Counted from the stretch's first letter, positions 23,651 to 36,306 are shown. The stretch: 64,000 bases of DNA from Miscanthus floridulus (GCF_019320115.1 NC_089584.1:109173891-109237890); one strand, 5' to 3'. Translations and numbers: made by a program. The notes: generated by a model not told the origin, from the sequence alone.

Positions 23651-24514
23651 TAAATCGGCAATGCCCTAGGGTCATGGCAGTTGAATTCCGTGGTGTTTTA
23701 CTTACTTTCTGTTTATATTATATTATATAATATAGATACGAGACGCATCACTTGTCCGTGTTAGCATAAATCGTTGTCCGTGTTACCCGAAGAAATGGGT
23801 AAGAACGTGACAAGTCCACACAAAATCTTTGCTACTACTCCAAGCAAAGTTGCCACACAACGCCCAACACAATCGCCAAGCATCCAGCTCTGATTCGCAA
23901 TGGTAATCAAAATTGACAGGCAAGTAGGCCTAAAAATATGCTATCTTCCACCGAAAGGCATTTCTCAACGTAACCCCGGAAAACTTATTAAAAAAACACA
24001 TGAGGGGAAAACGTAGGAGCGAAACCATCAGAGAGGAGCCAAGATCCAGCTTTGAATCAATTAATCAATTCAAACCTCACCCCTGAGATTGCTACTACTG
24101 ATAGTTCAAAAAGTGACACCACTTTGTAACGGCGTGTTAATAAGGGATCGTATCACAAGCTGCGCACGTGCTCCTTTCACATTTGCCACTCCTACCTCCC
24201 CCAATCACTTCAGCCACGCAGTTCCCTTGCCTTCTGTGAGGCTTTCATTTTACTTCAACCACAAATGAGAAAGTGAAAGAACGTGCCAAGAAAGTCGGCG
24301 AGTCAGCTATGAACATATGGATCTACGCCTTGCAGCAACAGACTGTAGTATCTTGCCCAACTGGAGAAACTTGGAGTACAGCAGATTGAGAAGTTTCCCT
24401 CTGGAGCATCCATAGAACCAGTTGTTAGTAGTCGAACTTCATATCCATCAGAAAATCGTGTAGAATTGACTATTGAAACAATCATCATATTCTGAAAATA
24501 CAAGAGAAAACTGG

Positions 24515-27500
24515 CTAAGACCCTCCAATTGGTCTATCACTGGATTCTGATTGTTCGTCACCAATATCAAGCGATGAGATAGATGCAGCCAATTCATCAG
24601 CCGAATCAGTCTCCAGTTCAGGTCCTGTGGCATCTGCAAGTGCGCTCAGCATAGTGACCACTTCGAATGTATCGTCCAGGTAGAATTTGGCTTTGCTTGG
24701 TTTTTGTCCCACAGTGCACGCAAACAGTGATGTTCTTGGATCAACCACATTCCTCTTAACGATATCAGCAATATTTTCAAACATGTCCTCATCGGACCTA
24801 TCATCGCCGATGCACAATACGAAATCCGCCTGCTTTCCTCTCTCCTTCACTGATGCAAGTATCCTCTCCGCAACTATTCCCTTGCTTACTCCCTGCAGAT
24901 TAGTGCACAACAAAGGAATCAATTTTAAATAAGTAAATACCAGAAACTAAGTGAAGGTCAATCATGCAAGGTAAAAAAAAACCATATGAATCAACTTATA
25001 CTTCACGACTAGTACTAACCACTTGCAGGAAAATTTTTGCAGAAGGCAAGAAAGGTGGTAAAGTAACTACAGCCTAGTAGCCTAGTAGGCAATAAGGCAA
25101 ACAAAATAGTGCCTTTCTACAAGGCTAGTAGGCTACTAAGCCAAAACTCTAAAACCTGCAGAAAAGCATCACCATGCTGCTTTTTAGAAAGTTGCTTTCA
25201 CCACAACCAGATAAAAATCCAAAACAGGCCCAAATGAGATCTTCTTTAACTGAGGGGAGCTACTAGCTTAATACTGAACAAAAATGAAGCCAACATATTT
25301 GCAACAAGAAAAAGAACTGTACTGGGTCCTTTCAAACTTTTGAAGCTAATTATCATATTAACTGTGAGAAAACAAACAGTGCTAGCTGAACTCAGTGATC
25401 TACAATTCAACTCTACCTTTTAGACTCGTGAAAATATAATATGAAATATTTTTTTAAGGCGTAAATAACGAACTTATAAGTTGAAACCACAGATCTTCAA
25501 GAAAGGATTTGAAAGGCTAAAAGATGAACGAACCTGTGGTTTGACTTCAACAATGAACTGGCCACTCTTCACAGAGACTGGTTCATTTGCTAGTACACTT
25601 TCCAGGTGATCAAGCATCTCCTTTGCCTGTGAGGATCCAAAGCCTGGGTCAGCATCCTGATGGTGCCACACCAAGGCACTTTCCTTGGTCTCAATGTAGG
25701 ATCCATCAGTTGCTTCTGTATACAACTTCATCACTGGTGTCGCCATTTGCATCCATCCGAAGTCCAAGGCCTGAGTGCATGTTTGCCACTCTTCTTCTCT
25801 AGACCACCTACCAAAATTTTGAAATCTTATTTCACAGAGCCTTTCTAGCTAAGACAATTCAATAGCAGCCGATTAAACCAATTACTGCCATTAACTAACT
25901 AGCACACATTATCTAAAAAACTAACCAGCAAACAAGATAGCCTATGATTGATCTATCACGTTCATGTTCTTATACAATCTCTAGGTTAAGGGATGTTAAT
26001 GCTCCGTACAATCCAAAAAGGGGAAACATTAAGAACCAACTTAACAGCCTCCATACAATATTGAAGCGCTAATTGATAAACTTAAAACCATCAAACATGA
26101 AAGGTAGCAATACTCCCTTCATAATTCTTCAATTCCATAAAACACTATTAAGGGTTTTGTTTTTTAATCTCTTTTCCGATGCATTATAGCTCTTCCCAGT
26201 TTCACAGAGAATGTAATCAATGCAATTTGACATGTTGCACAACTATCCAAGCCACTTAAAACCTTATACAGTAAGTTCAAAGTTTAGTAGTAATAACTAT
26301 GAAAAAAACAAGACAGCTGTATTGTTCTTGCTAAATATAGAAAAAAAAAATATCCAGCTGCCACTACTTCACAAAAAAGTATCAGTTGTGCAGAAATGGA
26401 AAATCGTACCTCAAGAAGTAACCATGTTCAGCTGCAATCCCCAATTTTGGACATGAGGAGAACCACTTTCCCAACGTATCTTTGTCTCGCCCACTGACAA
26501 GAAAAACGATGTTTCTACTATCTGAGCAAAGGGTATTGATGATGCTCAAAACCTCTGGACTAGGTTCCTTGTTGATGGAAGTTTGAGGAACCAGAGTTCC
26601 ATCATAATCAAGCAATATAGCCCTGCTCTCTGAAATCTCATAAGCATTAACAATCAAATCCATGTTAAGCTTTGTGAAATGAGAGTCCAAGGCCACCACC
26701 CTGAAACCAAAACCCAACCCTATGCCCCAACAAGTCCTCGTAAAGTGCTCCTTACAAGCCCTTTGCAAGTCTTGGATGAAGCTCTTTGACCAAAAAGCAA
26801 CATCATGGCTGCTGACATAACGGTAATGTTTCTCATGCCTCAACTGTTTTTCCTGTTCCGGCATTGAAATGGCCTCATTCATCGCCTCTGCGGTTGCCTC
26901 TATATTCCATGGGTTAACCCTAATAGCACCACTCAGTGATGGTGAGCAGCCAATAAACTCTGACACAACCAGCATGCTCTTCTTTGGCCCACTCACCTCT
27001 GACATGGACTCAGATCCTGGTGCACCCTGCCTACAGACAATGTATTCATATGGTGTCAAGTTCATCCCATCCCTCACAGCAGTCACCACCACACATTCAG
27101 CTATTGTATAATAGGCAATCTTCTCAACACTTGACACATCACGATCGATGAAAACAACAGGGCTATACCCTGACTGGCCAAAGTCTCCATTGATCCTCTG
27201 GCAGCTCTCCTCAATCTCAGCCTGGATGGCTTCCAGATCCTTACCCCTTCCACGGGCTGGGTTAGCAATCTGCACTAACACTGCTCGCCCTTGCCACTTG
27301 GGATGTGTCCTCAACATGTTCTCAAAGGCAAGAAGCTTCAAATTGATCCCCTTAAAGATATCCATATCATCCACACCAAGCAAGACAGTTTTCCCCTGGA
27401 ACTGCTGTTGAAGCTCAGAAAGTCGCCATTCTCTATCAGGCAAGCGCAGACCTGACTGTAATTGACCCATATGAATTCCCACTGGCATGATTTTGATCCC

Positions 27501-28490
27501 AACAGTGCGGCCAAAGTAATCCAATCCAATGTACCCACGCTTGGACTGGTATTCAATTCCCAGCATCCTACTGCAGCACGAGAGGAAGTGCCTGGCGTAA
27601 TCGAAAGTGTGGAACCCAATGAGGTCGCAATTGAGCAGAGCCTTCAATATCTCCTCGCGAACAGGGAGGGTGCGGTAGATCTCGGACGAGGGGAAGGGGC
27701 TATGGAGGAAGAATCCGATGCGGAGGCGGTTGAAGCGGCGGCGGAGGAAGGTAGGCAGCGCCATGAGATGGTAGTCGTGAACCCAAACGTAGTCCTCCTC
27801 CGGGTTGATTACCTCCACGACCTTCTCGAAGAAGAACTTGTTGGCGAGCACGTACGCCTCCCAAGCGCTGCGGTCGAAGCGACCGTTGCCTGGTGACGAA
27901 GTGGCGATGGAGGAAGGGGTGGTGGCTGCAGATGCGGATGATGAGAAGGGGAGCATGTAGTGAAACAGAGGCCAGAGTTGGCGCTTGCAGAAGCCGTGGT
28001 AGAACCGGTCGTTGAGGTGGTCAGGTAGGAACACCGGAGCGCAGCGGAATCGGTCGAGCAGCGCCTGCGACACCTCGTCCTGCTCGGCTACGGGGACATC
28101 GGCTCGGAGGGAACCGACGAAGAGCACTTCCATATCGTCGGGAATGCCGTCGCGGAGCTGGAGCAGGAGCGAGTCGTCGTCCCATGAGAAGGACCATCCT
28201 CGGCCGTCGGGCCTTCGACGCGCGACGATGGGCAACTGATTCGAGACCACTATGACGCGGTCCGCTGCCACCGACGAGGGCACGTCGGAGGCAACGCTGT
28301 TGGTCGCCGCCGGCTCCGACTCGTCCTCGCCGTCGAGCTCCGACAGCGTCCCCGGCACCGTCATCACCCGCGACATCCGCCTCATCCCGAACGATCCCTT
28401 CCTCTGCCGCCCGCTGCCGCCGGCTGGGCCCAGCGCCGCGAAGTTGCCCTCCGCGAGGTCGAGCAGGTTGGTATACGACCGCGACATCAT
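24515..28490 (-). CDS. Class II trehalose-6-phosphate synthase-like protein (GT20 + TPP domains)
   Basis: Plant class II TPS (TPS5-11 type), cytosolic, linked to sugar signalling through trehalose-6-phosphate and SnRK1; most class II members lack strong synthase activity. Three exons on the minus strand: 28490-26410, 25807-25534 and 24892-24515. GT-AG introns join in frame, giving about 910 residues, slightly long for the class. The extra length comes from an Arg/Ser-rich N-terminal tail (about residues 24-76) and an Ala/Ser/Thr insertion (FSSSASAATTPSSIATSS) in the synthase domain. The GT20 domain starts near residue 77 (RVIVVSNQLPI) and includes YVWVHDYHLMALP, GFFLHSPFPSSEIYRTLPVR and RDGMNLTPYEYIVCRQ. 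The TPP (HAD) domain follows with ILLDYDGTLVP near residue 628 and GDDRSDEDMF near 811, so both key phosphatase boxes look intact. The two short last introns match the class II pattern of one very long first coding exon. No frame defect is seen. Confidence 0.94.
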
Positions 28491-28713
28491 GGCTGAAACA
28501 CCGAGCAGAGCAAAGAGAAGGCTTCGCCGCGAGAGGTGAACAAACCCTAGTCCTTCGGATCAGGAGGAGGAAGAGGGGGAGTTGGTGTTCCGCTTTGATC
28601 TGATCTGATGGCGGCGGCGATAGAGGGGGAGGTGGTGGGTTCGCGAATTCGGAATGGGAAACGCGACCGGCGCGAGGCGAGAGGTCGGGGAGGGGGAAGG
28701 CACGGACGCGCCC

Positions 28714-28720
28714 GTATATT
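28714..28720 (-). promoter_or_regulatory. Possible TATA element of the TPS gene
   Basis: GTATATT on the plus strand reads AATATAC on the minus strand, about 225 bp upstream of the TPS ATG in a GC-rich setting. Class II TPS genes often have a 5' leader with an intron, so the true start may be elsewhere. Confidence 0.3.
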
Positions 28721-29175
28721 CCACGGGTGTGTTGGTCTCGGCGCGCGAGGCCTCTCCTGGACCACTCATCACGGACATATGGACCCATGGGTCTGTCGGT
28801 GTGTTAGAGCTCCTTGGACCGCGCCTAGGGACAAGTTGCCTCGGGAAAAGAGGATAAGGTTGCGCTTGCCCCCTCCGATTCCAGCTGGCGTCACGCGCCC
28901 CACCTTCACCTGTGGGGGCCGCACACTGGACGGTGCAGATACGAGCAGTTCGGGTCGCGCCGGCATGATCAACAGCCGTGATCGTCCAAGCCACCAGAGG
29001 GGGCTGGTGGTTCGAAGGGCAATGGGGGCCGCTTTAAAGAACTGTTGGTAATTTTATTTTATCCGTTCCTGGGGGGTTGGTTTGGATGTTTCCTTTCCTC
29101 AATGGCATAGAGGTGGGCGCCTGGCTGCGAGAAAAACGTGCCGCGTACAGGAACTGCCACGTCGCTTTGCCCGTG

Positions 29176-29183
29176 TGACGTCA
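29176..29183. promoter_or_regulatory. TGACGTCA palindrome (bZIP/TGA-type site)
   Basis: A perfect 8-bp CRE/as-1-like palindrome, followed at 29188 by another TGACG half (TGTGACGAG) and preceded near 29156 by CCACGTCG. It lies about 690 bp upstream of the TPS ATG. A cluster of ACGT cores suggests a bZIP-responsive stretch, but chance cannot be excluded. Confidence 0.35.
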
Positions 29184-31329
29184 GCTGTGACGAGTGGGGA
29201 GTGACTCCTTACCACGTCCTCTGCTCTATCCAACTCCGCGCGGTGTTCACCTTTTTTCTCGACAACAACAGGAATTATCGAGTCCGTCTTCACCTCAGAA
29301 TCCCCTGATGATTTCTCGACAAGATACTGCAAAGTTTTATAAGGCCAGTATACGATTCCAACTTGTCGAATTGGTGGTACTTTGGGTAACATCGCGACGA
29401 TTTTCTGTTGTTTTGCATTCCGTCTCCGTCCTATTCGCAATCCAGAGGCTTTCACATCCGTAGGCTGTAACAACAATGCAAATGCCACTTTCACCGTGTC
29501 TGTGTTCTTTACAGAAGAATAATCGTTTCAGTGTTTGATTTTGTCGTTTTCACCCCAAGACAAACCGCGCATCGCTGGATTTTATACCTAGTGTTGTCAG
29601 CCAGGTGCGGCGAGCCAACTTTGTGACGCTGAATACAACAGAAGACGTCGATGTAATCTGAAGGTAATACAAGTAATTGACCTGTACACGACGCTTAACG
29701 AAGCAGACCAAACCAAGTTTGTTTATTTTAATTCTCCGAACCGATTGCTGTCAAAAGACCCTCCCAAAGGCGGAGGAGGCTGGCTGGATCCGCGTCGTCC
29801 AGCGAGCGAACGCACAGATCGCCGCCGGGGCCGCGGTCAGCTAGCTGGTCGTTGCCAGACGCCAACTCGGAACCGGCTGGTCCGCGACTCCATCCGTCGT
29901 CGTACGTGTTGACCAGGCGGGCGGGGAGGGGCGGAACCGGGGCCACGGCTGGCGGACCAGCTAGCGTTGGTTGGTTGGTATTGTCGCTGGTTCCGTAAAA
30001 AAATATAGCTAACTGTTTTGTACTGTTGTTTAGTTCGTTTAAACACTGTGTCAACGCTATACGGTGGTGCGCCGTTTTCGTTTAATCACCCGTTTACCCC
30101 GTTTAATTGGCTGTTTAGCCTGTTTAATGGGACGTTTTGCCCGAATAATGGCTAAACGGTAGGTGACCGACTGTTTACCGTTTAGTGTTTAGGAAAACAC
30201 TGTTGTTTTGTATAAGAGAAAAATACTATTCTAACTAAAAATTTACGACCGTTTACGACAAGCCACAGCCAGACTGTCACTCAGCCAAACGAACAGGCTG
30301 ACACTGTGAGCGGGCGGCGGCCACCGGTCGCCCTAGCTGCGTCCGCGTCGGCGTCGACTCAGCCACCCCATCCGCGTCGGCGTCCAAACGGAGAAGGATA
30401 TCGAAGCTGTCTTATCCTGTTCTATGTGTGGATTCCAGGTCGGACTGTTTGGTCAGGCCCAGCGCGGCGGCGACGGCCGGTCTCCGTGCGCGAAGCTATT
30501 CTTTATTTAGGAAAAAAAAAACCAATTAGCAACACGTACTACACTCCTACTACGACCACCGACCGCTACATGAACGGCCATGTAAGCCTGTCATCCTGTA
30601 TTAAAAACGGTGCACGGAAGTTTTATCCCCGTAAAACTTATTTGAGTTATCCCATTAGGCTTTTATCTTGTCTCATATTATTAATATTATACCACATTAG
30701 CATATCCAGTATTCATAAAACTCTATTGAAACTAGCCTTAAGGTGTCGTTGTCACTTATCCGGATTTTGTTCCATCAAATGATGATTGCGAGTAGCCGAA
30801 ACAGAAAGCCTGAAAGGCCACACAGCCCCGCCTACCTATCCACATAAGTTGCACGCGAGCTTTTCTAAAAGGACACTCTTTTTTTACAAAGCAACACAAG
30901 ATAAAGTTATGGTGCCATAAATGATTTGTTGGGAGGGTCTTAATCATTCGCGACAATAATTTTAGCCAATTCCAAGTTCGATCTTATCTGACTTAATGTT
31001 TTTGGGACCGTAAACTTAAAACCAATCTGACAAAGACAACCGTTAAGCTAACATGTGTGCATCCAAATGCTCTCAACTAGACTCCCATCTCGACTTACTT
31101 TAACAGTATGGCCAAAGATAAAACAAATGCCTAACACTACATCAAGTTACTTTGAACACCTAGTTTGCACTTGAACCCTAGAGTGTGCTTAATTTTCATG
31201 AAAATCCTTTCTTTGATCTTGGCTGCAATGTGACTAACTCAATGTAGTTTTACTCTTACAAAATGCATGCTAGTCATAGGCACTTGCGTTCGTCAATCGC
31301 CAAAGCTCCAAATCCAAAATTAGGACGTA

Positions 31330-31489
31330 CTCCATCTATCCCAATATATATGTCGTTCTGGCACAGCATTCAAGTGTCTAGGTTTAGAGATTCATCCATG
31401 CATTCGGACACAACCACTGTCCTGGTTCAGAGAATCTTTCCTGCACCTCGTTGAAAGCTAAAACGACTATTAAAACAGGACAGAGGGAG
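31330..31489. mobile_element. Stowaway-like MITE, TA target duplication
   Basis: 160 bp, ends CTCCATCTATCCC and GGACAGAGGGAG with TA on both sides. Inner arms TATATATGTCGTTCTGG and AACGACTATTAAAACAGG are loosely inverted. Confidence 0.8.
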
Positions 31490-31735
31490 TACATGCATTG
31501 AACAACCCTCTACGCTTTGCTTATCCTTGCACCTTAGTGTTGTCTAGATCTCCTTTAGCTCTACTACTTGGATCTCCATTATGCCAATGGCATCGCCGCC
31601 AACTCCTCCCCTTTGGCACTATAAGGATGGGCTAGCAGGCTCCGGCGCATGCCCAACACCATACATGAGAACGTGCCCTCTATCCATTGGCTTATAGTAC
31701 TACAGTGAAGAACTATCGTCTCTTGCTATGTTCGC

Positions 31736-31842
31736 TTGGCTGATAAGCCATGACTGAAAGTAATATTGACTGATTTGTTGTAAGAGAAAAATAATGTTCG
31801 TTGGCTGAAAAAATATGGCTTATAAACCAAGCGAACAGGGCG
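31736..31842. mobile_element. Short hairpin MITE (TGTTCGCTTGGCTG...CCAAGCGAACAGGGCG)
   Basis: 107 bp with near-perfect inverted ends TTCGCTTGGCTGATAAGCC and the inverse of GGCTTATAAACCAAGCGAA. The middle reads TTGTTGTAAGAGAAAAATAA. It is the best-preserved member of this small family in the window. Confidence 0.8.
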
Positions 31843-33811
31843 TCTATCGTCGAGAACGACGACATGAATTCTCGGTTTCCCAGCTTATTTACCATGGATT
31901 TGTGAAGGCAAATAGTAAAATTGATTTGCAACATATCAAGGAAGTTCCAAGTGCAAGTGATTGAGCTGGGGACTCGACATGGGAGACTAATTTGATGGCA
32001 GCGCGAAGGACACTAATTGTATAGATTACGGTTAGGAGCAAACACGGTTCATCCCGTGCTTCTTTATCTATCCTACCAAACAAGAAGCTAGGATTGACCT
32101 GACCCACAAACCAAACGGACAAATGGGATCATCCAATCCCCTAAATCCGGGATAGGACGATACTAATTTTATAATAATATATATTTGTTTTATATAACGA
32201 TACAAATTTTATGTCACGAATGTTAGTCTTGTTTTTATAAAAACTAGTAGAAATGTACGTGCGGCACGCACGTGTGTATAAAAAAAAGCATACGCAATCA
32301 TAAAATATTTTTTCTCTCTCGAAATACAACAAACTAATAGTAAGTGTATTTAACAATTTAATCATGGCGTGTTCCTTCCCTCAACCTGGGTCCAGGATAG
32401 GGGTAGAACATACAAACTAATAATAAATCTATTTTACAATTTAATCATGGTATGCTCACCCCCTCAACTAGGGTACAAGGTATGCCACTTAGGATATTGA
32501 TGCTGCAGTGTATGTTTCAATAGCTAAAAAAGTGATATGTTAGGTCTTCTTGTACGGTTAGGTCCTTTCAGAGAAAAAAATTAAAGGTCATTGGCTCAAT
32601 TCCATGACCTAGGGTCGATCTTTTTTTTTGCATAACGTGTAAACATAGATACATTGACCTCAAAAAGAAGTGAATCCAACGCGAACAAAATTACTCCATC
32701 GTATATAAGTGAAAGAGAACACTTTTTTTAACGAACTTCTATTTGTTAGATTAAAAAATATTGAAACTATTCACACATACATCAATGGAAAGTAAATTTC
32801 CAAAAAATGGGAGATTTTGCTCACAAACATCGAAAATGAATGTTCTTATAAAAATGTTGTCTTCCATTGCTATCTATGCCGCTATATCCTTGATTTGCTC
32901 TGCTTTCCAAATAGAAGAATCAAGAAATCCAGCCGTCAATAGTAGTAGTGTACAAAGATCGACTATTGTGGCAAACCAATAAATCTGAAAATGGAAAACA
33001 CAATAAGTTAGACATCTGGCACTTTCTTTAGTGTCCATATTTGTTAATCAACCCATAGTCAAAGAAACAGGGCTAAAGTGTCCTTTGTTAAAAAAATCAT
33101 TGATTTTAGTAATTATATGGTTCAGTTTCATTAACAAGTAACTCCGTATACAAATAAAAGTTGTGGACTAACCTTGCTTGATTTAGGAGAGATGAATAAT
33201 ATAATATTTAGGGAAAAATTCTAGACAATTCTACTGTCAATTGGAGAAGGCAAGGAATTTAGGGACAAACACAGACATAAAGAATATTTAGGACAAGGCT
33301 AGTAGTTCTTCGTAGCATTTTTGTAATAGATAGCAACCATTACTTTTTTAAAACAAAGTATCGACTATTATCCTATAATATGCGTTTATTTTACATTTGT
33401 CATAGCATTATTGTTAATTTCATGTTGGCTAAGTGGTTAACAATATCAAACAATGGAAAGTGACAAAGTCCATGGCCGTCGTGGATGCATCCCTTTCCAT
33501 CAGTGATGGATGGAGAGATGGATGTATAATGAATATGTCGTAGATGATGAAAGAATTTCCACAACAAAACTAGATATGGTAATTTGTTCTTTGTCAAGAT
33601 TTTTATATGACTAAAGTACTCCCACATACAGCAGGATTTCCAGCTGAACACAAAGGCAAAGTGAGGTGACCTTGAACAGGCCTAAGCAGATCGGAACCCG
33701 CGGCCGAACGCCACTGAATCGAGCACCCCTAAGATCTGCCTCTGCGCAGCGCATCTCTCACAAAAGAGAAGACAGGGGGAAAGTGCCATTGGAATTTCAT
33801 GAAAGATATTT
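31843..33811. other. Intergenic DNA, nothing coding recognised
   Basis: AT-rich, with several homopolymer runs. A stretch AAACTAGTAGAAATGTACGTGCGGC near 32240 resembles sequence seen near ends of grass transposons, but no paired end was found. The open frames here are short and unremarkable. Confidence 0.4.
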
Positions 33812-34030
33812 GGCACAGGACTATTAGCACTGAATTCACATAATAAAGAAGACCATAAACTTCAGATAATTTGGCACAAGATTATTAGCACTGAATTCAC
33901 ATAAAGGAGACCATAAGCTTCAGATAATTTGTCACATGATTATTAGCACTGAATTCACATAAAGGAGACCATAAGCTTCAGATAATTTGGCCAGGATTAT
34001 TAGCACATAATTCATACAAAGCATATCAGC
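33812..34030. repeat. Tandem repeat, 58-61-bp unit, about 3.6 copies
   Basis: Units start at 33812, 33873, 33931 and 33989. Each contains ATTATTAGCACTGAATTCAC followed by ATAAAGGAGACCATAAGCTT and CAGATAATTT. Units 2 and 3 are almost identical; unit 1 has a 3-bp insertion and unit 4 is truncated and diverged. Confidence 0.95.
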
Positions 34031-34998
34031 TTCACAAAGCATCTAACCACTCATGACTCAACCAATGCGTAAGCAGAAGATTGTCATTTTTAAACAAAAT
34101 TTGCAATCAAAATTCAAACTATGAACCTAGATAGAACAAAAAAAAGAAAGTTACCTAGCATCTAATCATATCAGGCAGATATTTCATATTAATTATCTAA
34201 CCAATGGTGACAACATAGCTATTTGGGCACAAGAATACGTAGCACACCGTTTGCTCAAACTGCTTACCTCAAACTGCTATTACATGTATATGATGCGGCA
34301 AGGGGTTGCTTTGACCCAAGGCAACCTTGACACAATATGTTTTCAGTTTGTGATGATGAAAGAACAAGCTCTGTAGGATTTGAAGATGTCGTGAAATGTA
34401 TTAGAGGAACTTGTGGATGCACTTAGAAAATTGCTCAAAGCATGAAGTTCTTACCGTTACAATTCAAACAATTAACACAGCTCCTTTTAACTACTGGATC
34501 AATGGAGGAACAAATCGCTTTTCCCACAGCCTCCAAGGGAGATCAGTCATGTGCTTGCAGCATGTTACGCAAACTATTGTCATTCCCTAAGTAAATGTAA
34601 TCCGCAGGTTGTTTTTTGGTGCTTCCAGTACGTTGTTCAAAGTAATAGGCCGAAACAACCTGTAACATGAGAAGAAGAGTAGCATAATAGACAAAAAGTT
34701 TTTTTCTTTAACAGTTGATAGACTGCGGAACCCATACCTTTGAGCCATTACAGAACAGACAAAAGCAACGTATATTGCAATTGCATCCAGTAATCACTCC
34801 TTTTAGCACAGCCTTCTGCAACTTACAAACATAAATTACTTGTTAATAATTGCATGAGGTACAAAAATCAGGCAGGTAACAAACCAAGGCAAAATGCCAT
34901 CAGAGCAACTCTAATTCCATGATGTCAACTTTATCCTTAAGCAGTATAATAAGAATAGAAATTCAGTTACACTTGTGCTCCTCGGTAGCGTCATGTAC
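34031..34998. other. Intergenic DNA, nothing recognised
   Basis: AT-rich, no tandem structure and no open frame with family-like residues. Confidence 0.35.
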
Positions 34999-35600
34999 TC
35001 AGCTTCCACCCCCTCTGGCACCCGGTGCAGTACATCCCCACTCCCTCAACACCAGCCGCCAGGGACAAACACTTAAACTCCCCATCCTCTGTAGAGCCGT
35101 CATCAAGGAAACGCACCACCACAACGGCGATGCACACAGTAGTCGCTCACGCTGTCGACCCTCCCATCCCGAAGCCCTTGCTTCCCAGATGTGGATTTTG
35201 TAGGGGATGCCAGCGACCTTGAATGGCCCGGCAAGGTTGTTGGTCTTTGAGGCCATGAAGGCATCGTAGGCCTGTAGGGGTGAGGGCGTCGTCGCTATCC
35301 CATGCTTGTCGTCGCCAAAAGAAGGCAGGGCTCCGGCCGTGGCGTGCTCCACGGGCGCCGGAAACGAAACGGCGAGGTGAGCAGTGGGCGCTAGCGGAGC
35401 GGGGAGACGAGGACGACGAGATCGGGGCGAACTCTGGGCAACTTTTTGGAGGCGGAAGGGATGAGCACGAGCCGCTCCTCCAGCTGGCGGCAGTTGGGCG
35501 CTGGCGTGGAGGAGAAGGCCAGCCTAGTGCCTCAGCAGTGGCGGCGCAGGGTGGATGGTGATGGGGAAGGAGGATCGTCCGACGTCTGCATCTCGGGGAT
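34999..35600 (-). pseudogene. Unidentified degraded coding-like sequence
   Basis: On the minus strand one frame reads a protein-like stretch with balanced composition: GDDKHGIATTPSPLQAYDAF, then MASKTNNLAGPFKVAGIPYK and IHIWEA, at about 35352-35175. Upstream, in another frame, NCRQLEERLVLIPSASKKLP and RPDLVVLVSP (about 35500-35400) also look coding. A frame change and in-frame stops separate the two. It therefore looks like a broken gene or a captured gene fragment rather than a working gene. I do not recognise the family. GC content is higher than in its surroundings. Confidence 0.35.
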
Positions 35601-36031
35601 TCGGAAGTTACCGGTGGATACATGCAGATGGGTATGCGGAGGGTGGGTGAAAAAGAAAACGCGATTGAGGCGCCGCATAAGATTCTACGACAGCGGGAAC
35701 ACGTAAGATTCTTACGGTGAGCGTAAGATTTCATTGTGGCCCACACTTACATGGATAAGCACCGTTAGATCTAAATACAATAATGCATCCGAGGGTTATG
35801 ATCTAAGGTGGGTAACAATTTTTGAGTGAAATATATATTTCAATTCCTTCGTTCTCTTATAGTATAGATTTAGTTAAGCTTAAAAAATTTGAGTTAAGAC
35901 TAACTCCAGAAGTTGATTTGGTTAGGAGCCGAGAAAATATTTCTCTCTTCCTCCGTTAATTTTTTCCTAGGTCAGCAAAAGAAATCTTTGAAGGACCACG
36001 ATATCTGCACTGAGAGTAGCTCAAGTCGGTC

Positions 36032-36306
36032 TATAAAACACTCCTTCCAAACAACCTAAACTTGATTCCTCACATAAATACACACCAACTTGCCTTGTAC
36101 GATCTCCGTCGATCGCTATAGCACGAGGCACGAGCATCATCAGTGGAGAGCCGGTTTGCCGGCCCTAGCTCGTGTGGTTAATCCCCCAGCAGCACCCTCG
36201 TGCGGTGGTGTTTAGTGGCCTCTCGCAGGCAGAGATGGATCCCAAGGGCTCATCGGTGCCTGCTTTGTTGTCGATGCATCTGACGATGCTGCACGCATGC
36301 TGGTGA
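36032..36306 (+). promoter_or_regulatory. Possible orphan promoter with TATAAAA and a 23-codon ORF
   Basis: TATAAAA at 36032-36038 is followed by a leader-like sequence and an ATG at 36235 that opens a 23-residue frame (MDPKGSSVPALLSMHLTMLH then ACW) ending in TGA at 36304-36306. Composition changes from AT-rich to GC-rich across this point, as at real gene starts. No larger coding region follows, so if transcribed it may be a non-coding RNA or a truncated gene start. Confidence 0.25.

Larger units (their letters stand above)
21749..24514. other. Intergenic DNA between convergent HSF and TPS genes
   Basis: The two genes are convergent. The left part holds the HSF 3' UTR and the right part (to about 24300) the TPS 3' UTR. 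Three MITEs lie between, listed separately. The segment 22700-23400 is of mixed composition with short open frames on both strands that match nothing recognisable. Confidence 0.5.
28491..31329. other. TPS upstream region and intergenic DNA
   Basis: 28491-28600 is the TPS 5' leader, pyrimidine-rich on the coding strand. 29740-29960 is GC-rich without a recognisable frame. 30080-30190 is a degenerate cluster of CCGTTTA/GTTTAAT motifs in both orientations (for example CCCGTTTACCCCGTTTAAT). A partial small hairpin MITE ending CCAAACGAACAGGCTG occurs near 30195-30300. No coding region found. Confidence 0.45.

Noticed and set aside
27462..28788. Several open frames on both strands over TPS exon 1
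   Set aside because: They overlap the well-supported TPS exon in other frames and have no family-like residues.
32230..32290. AAACTAGTAGAAATGTACGTGCGGC as a Helitron or other transposon end
   Set aside because: Only one end-like sequence and no partner end or hairpin with CTRR nearby.
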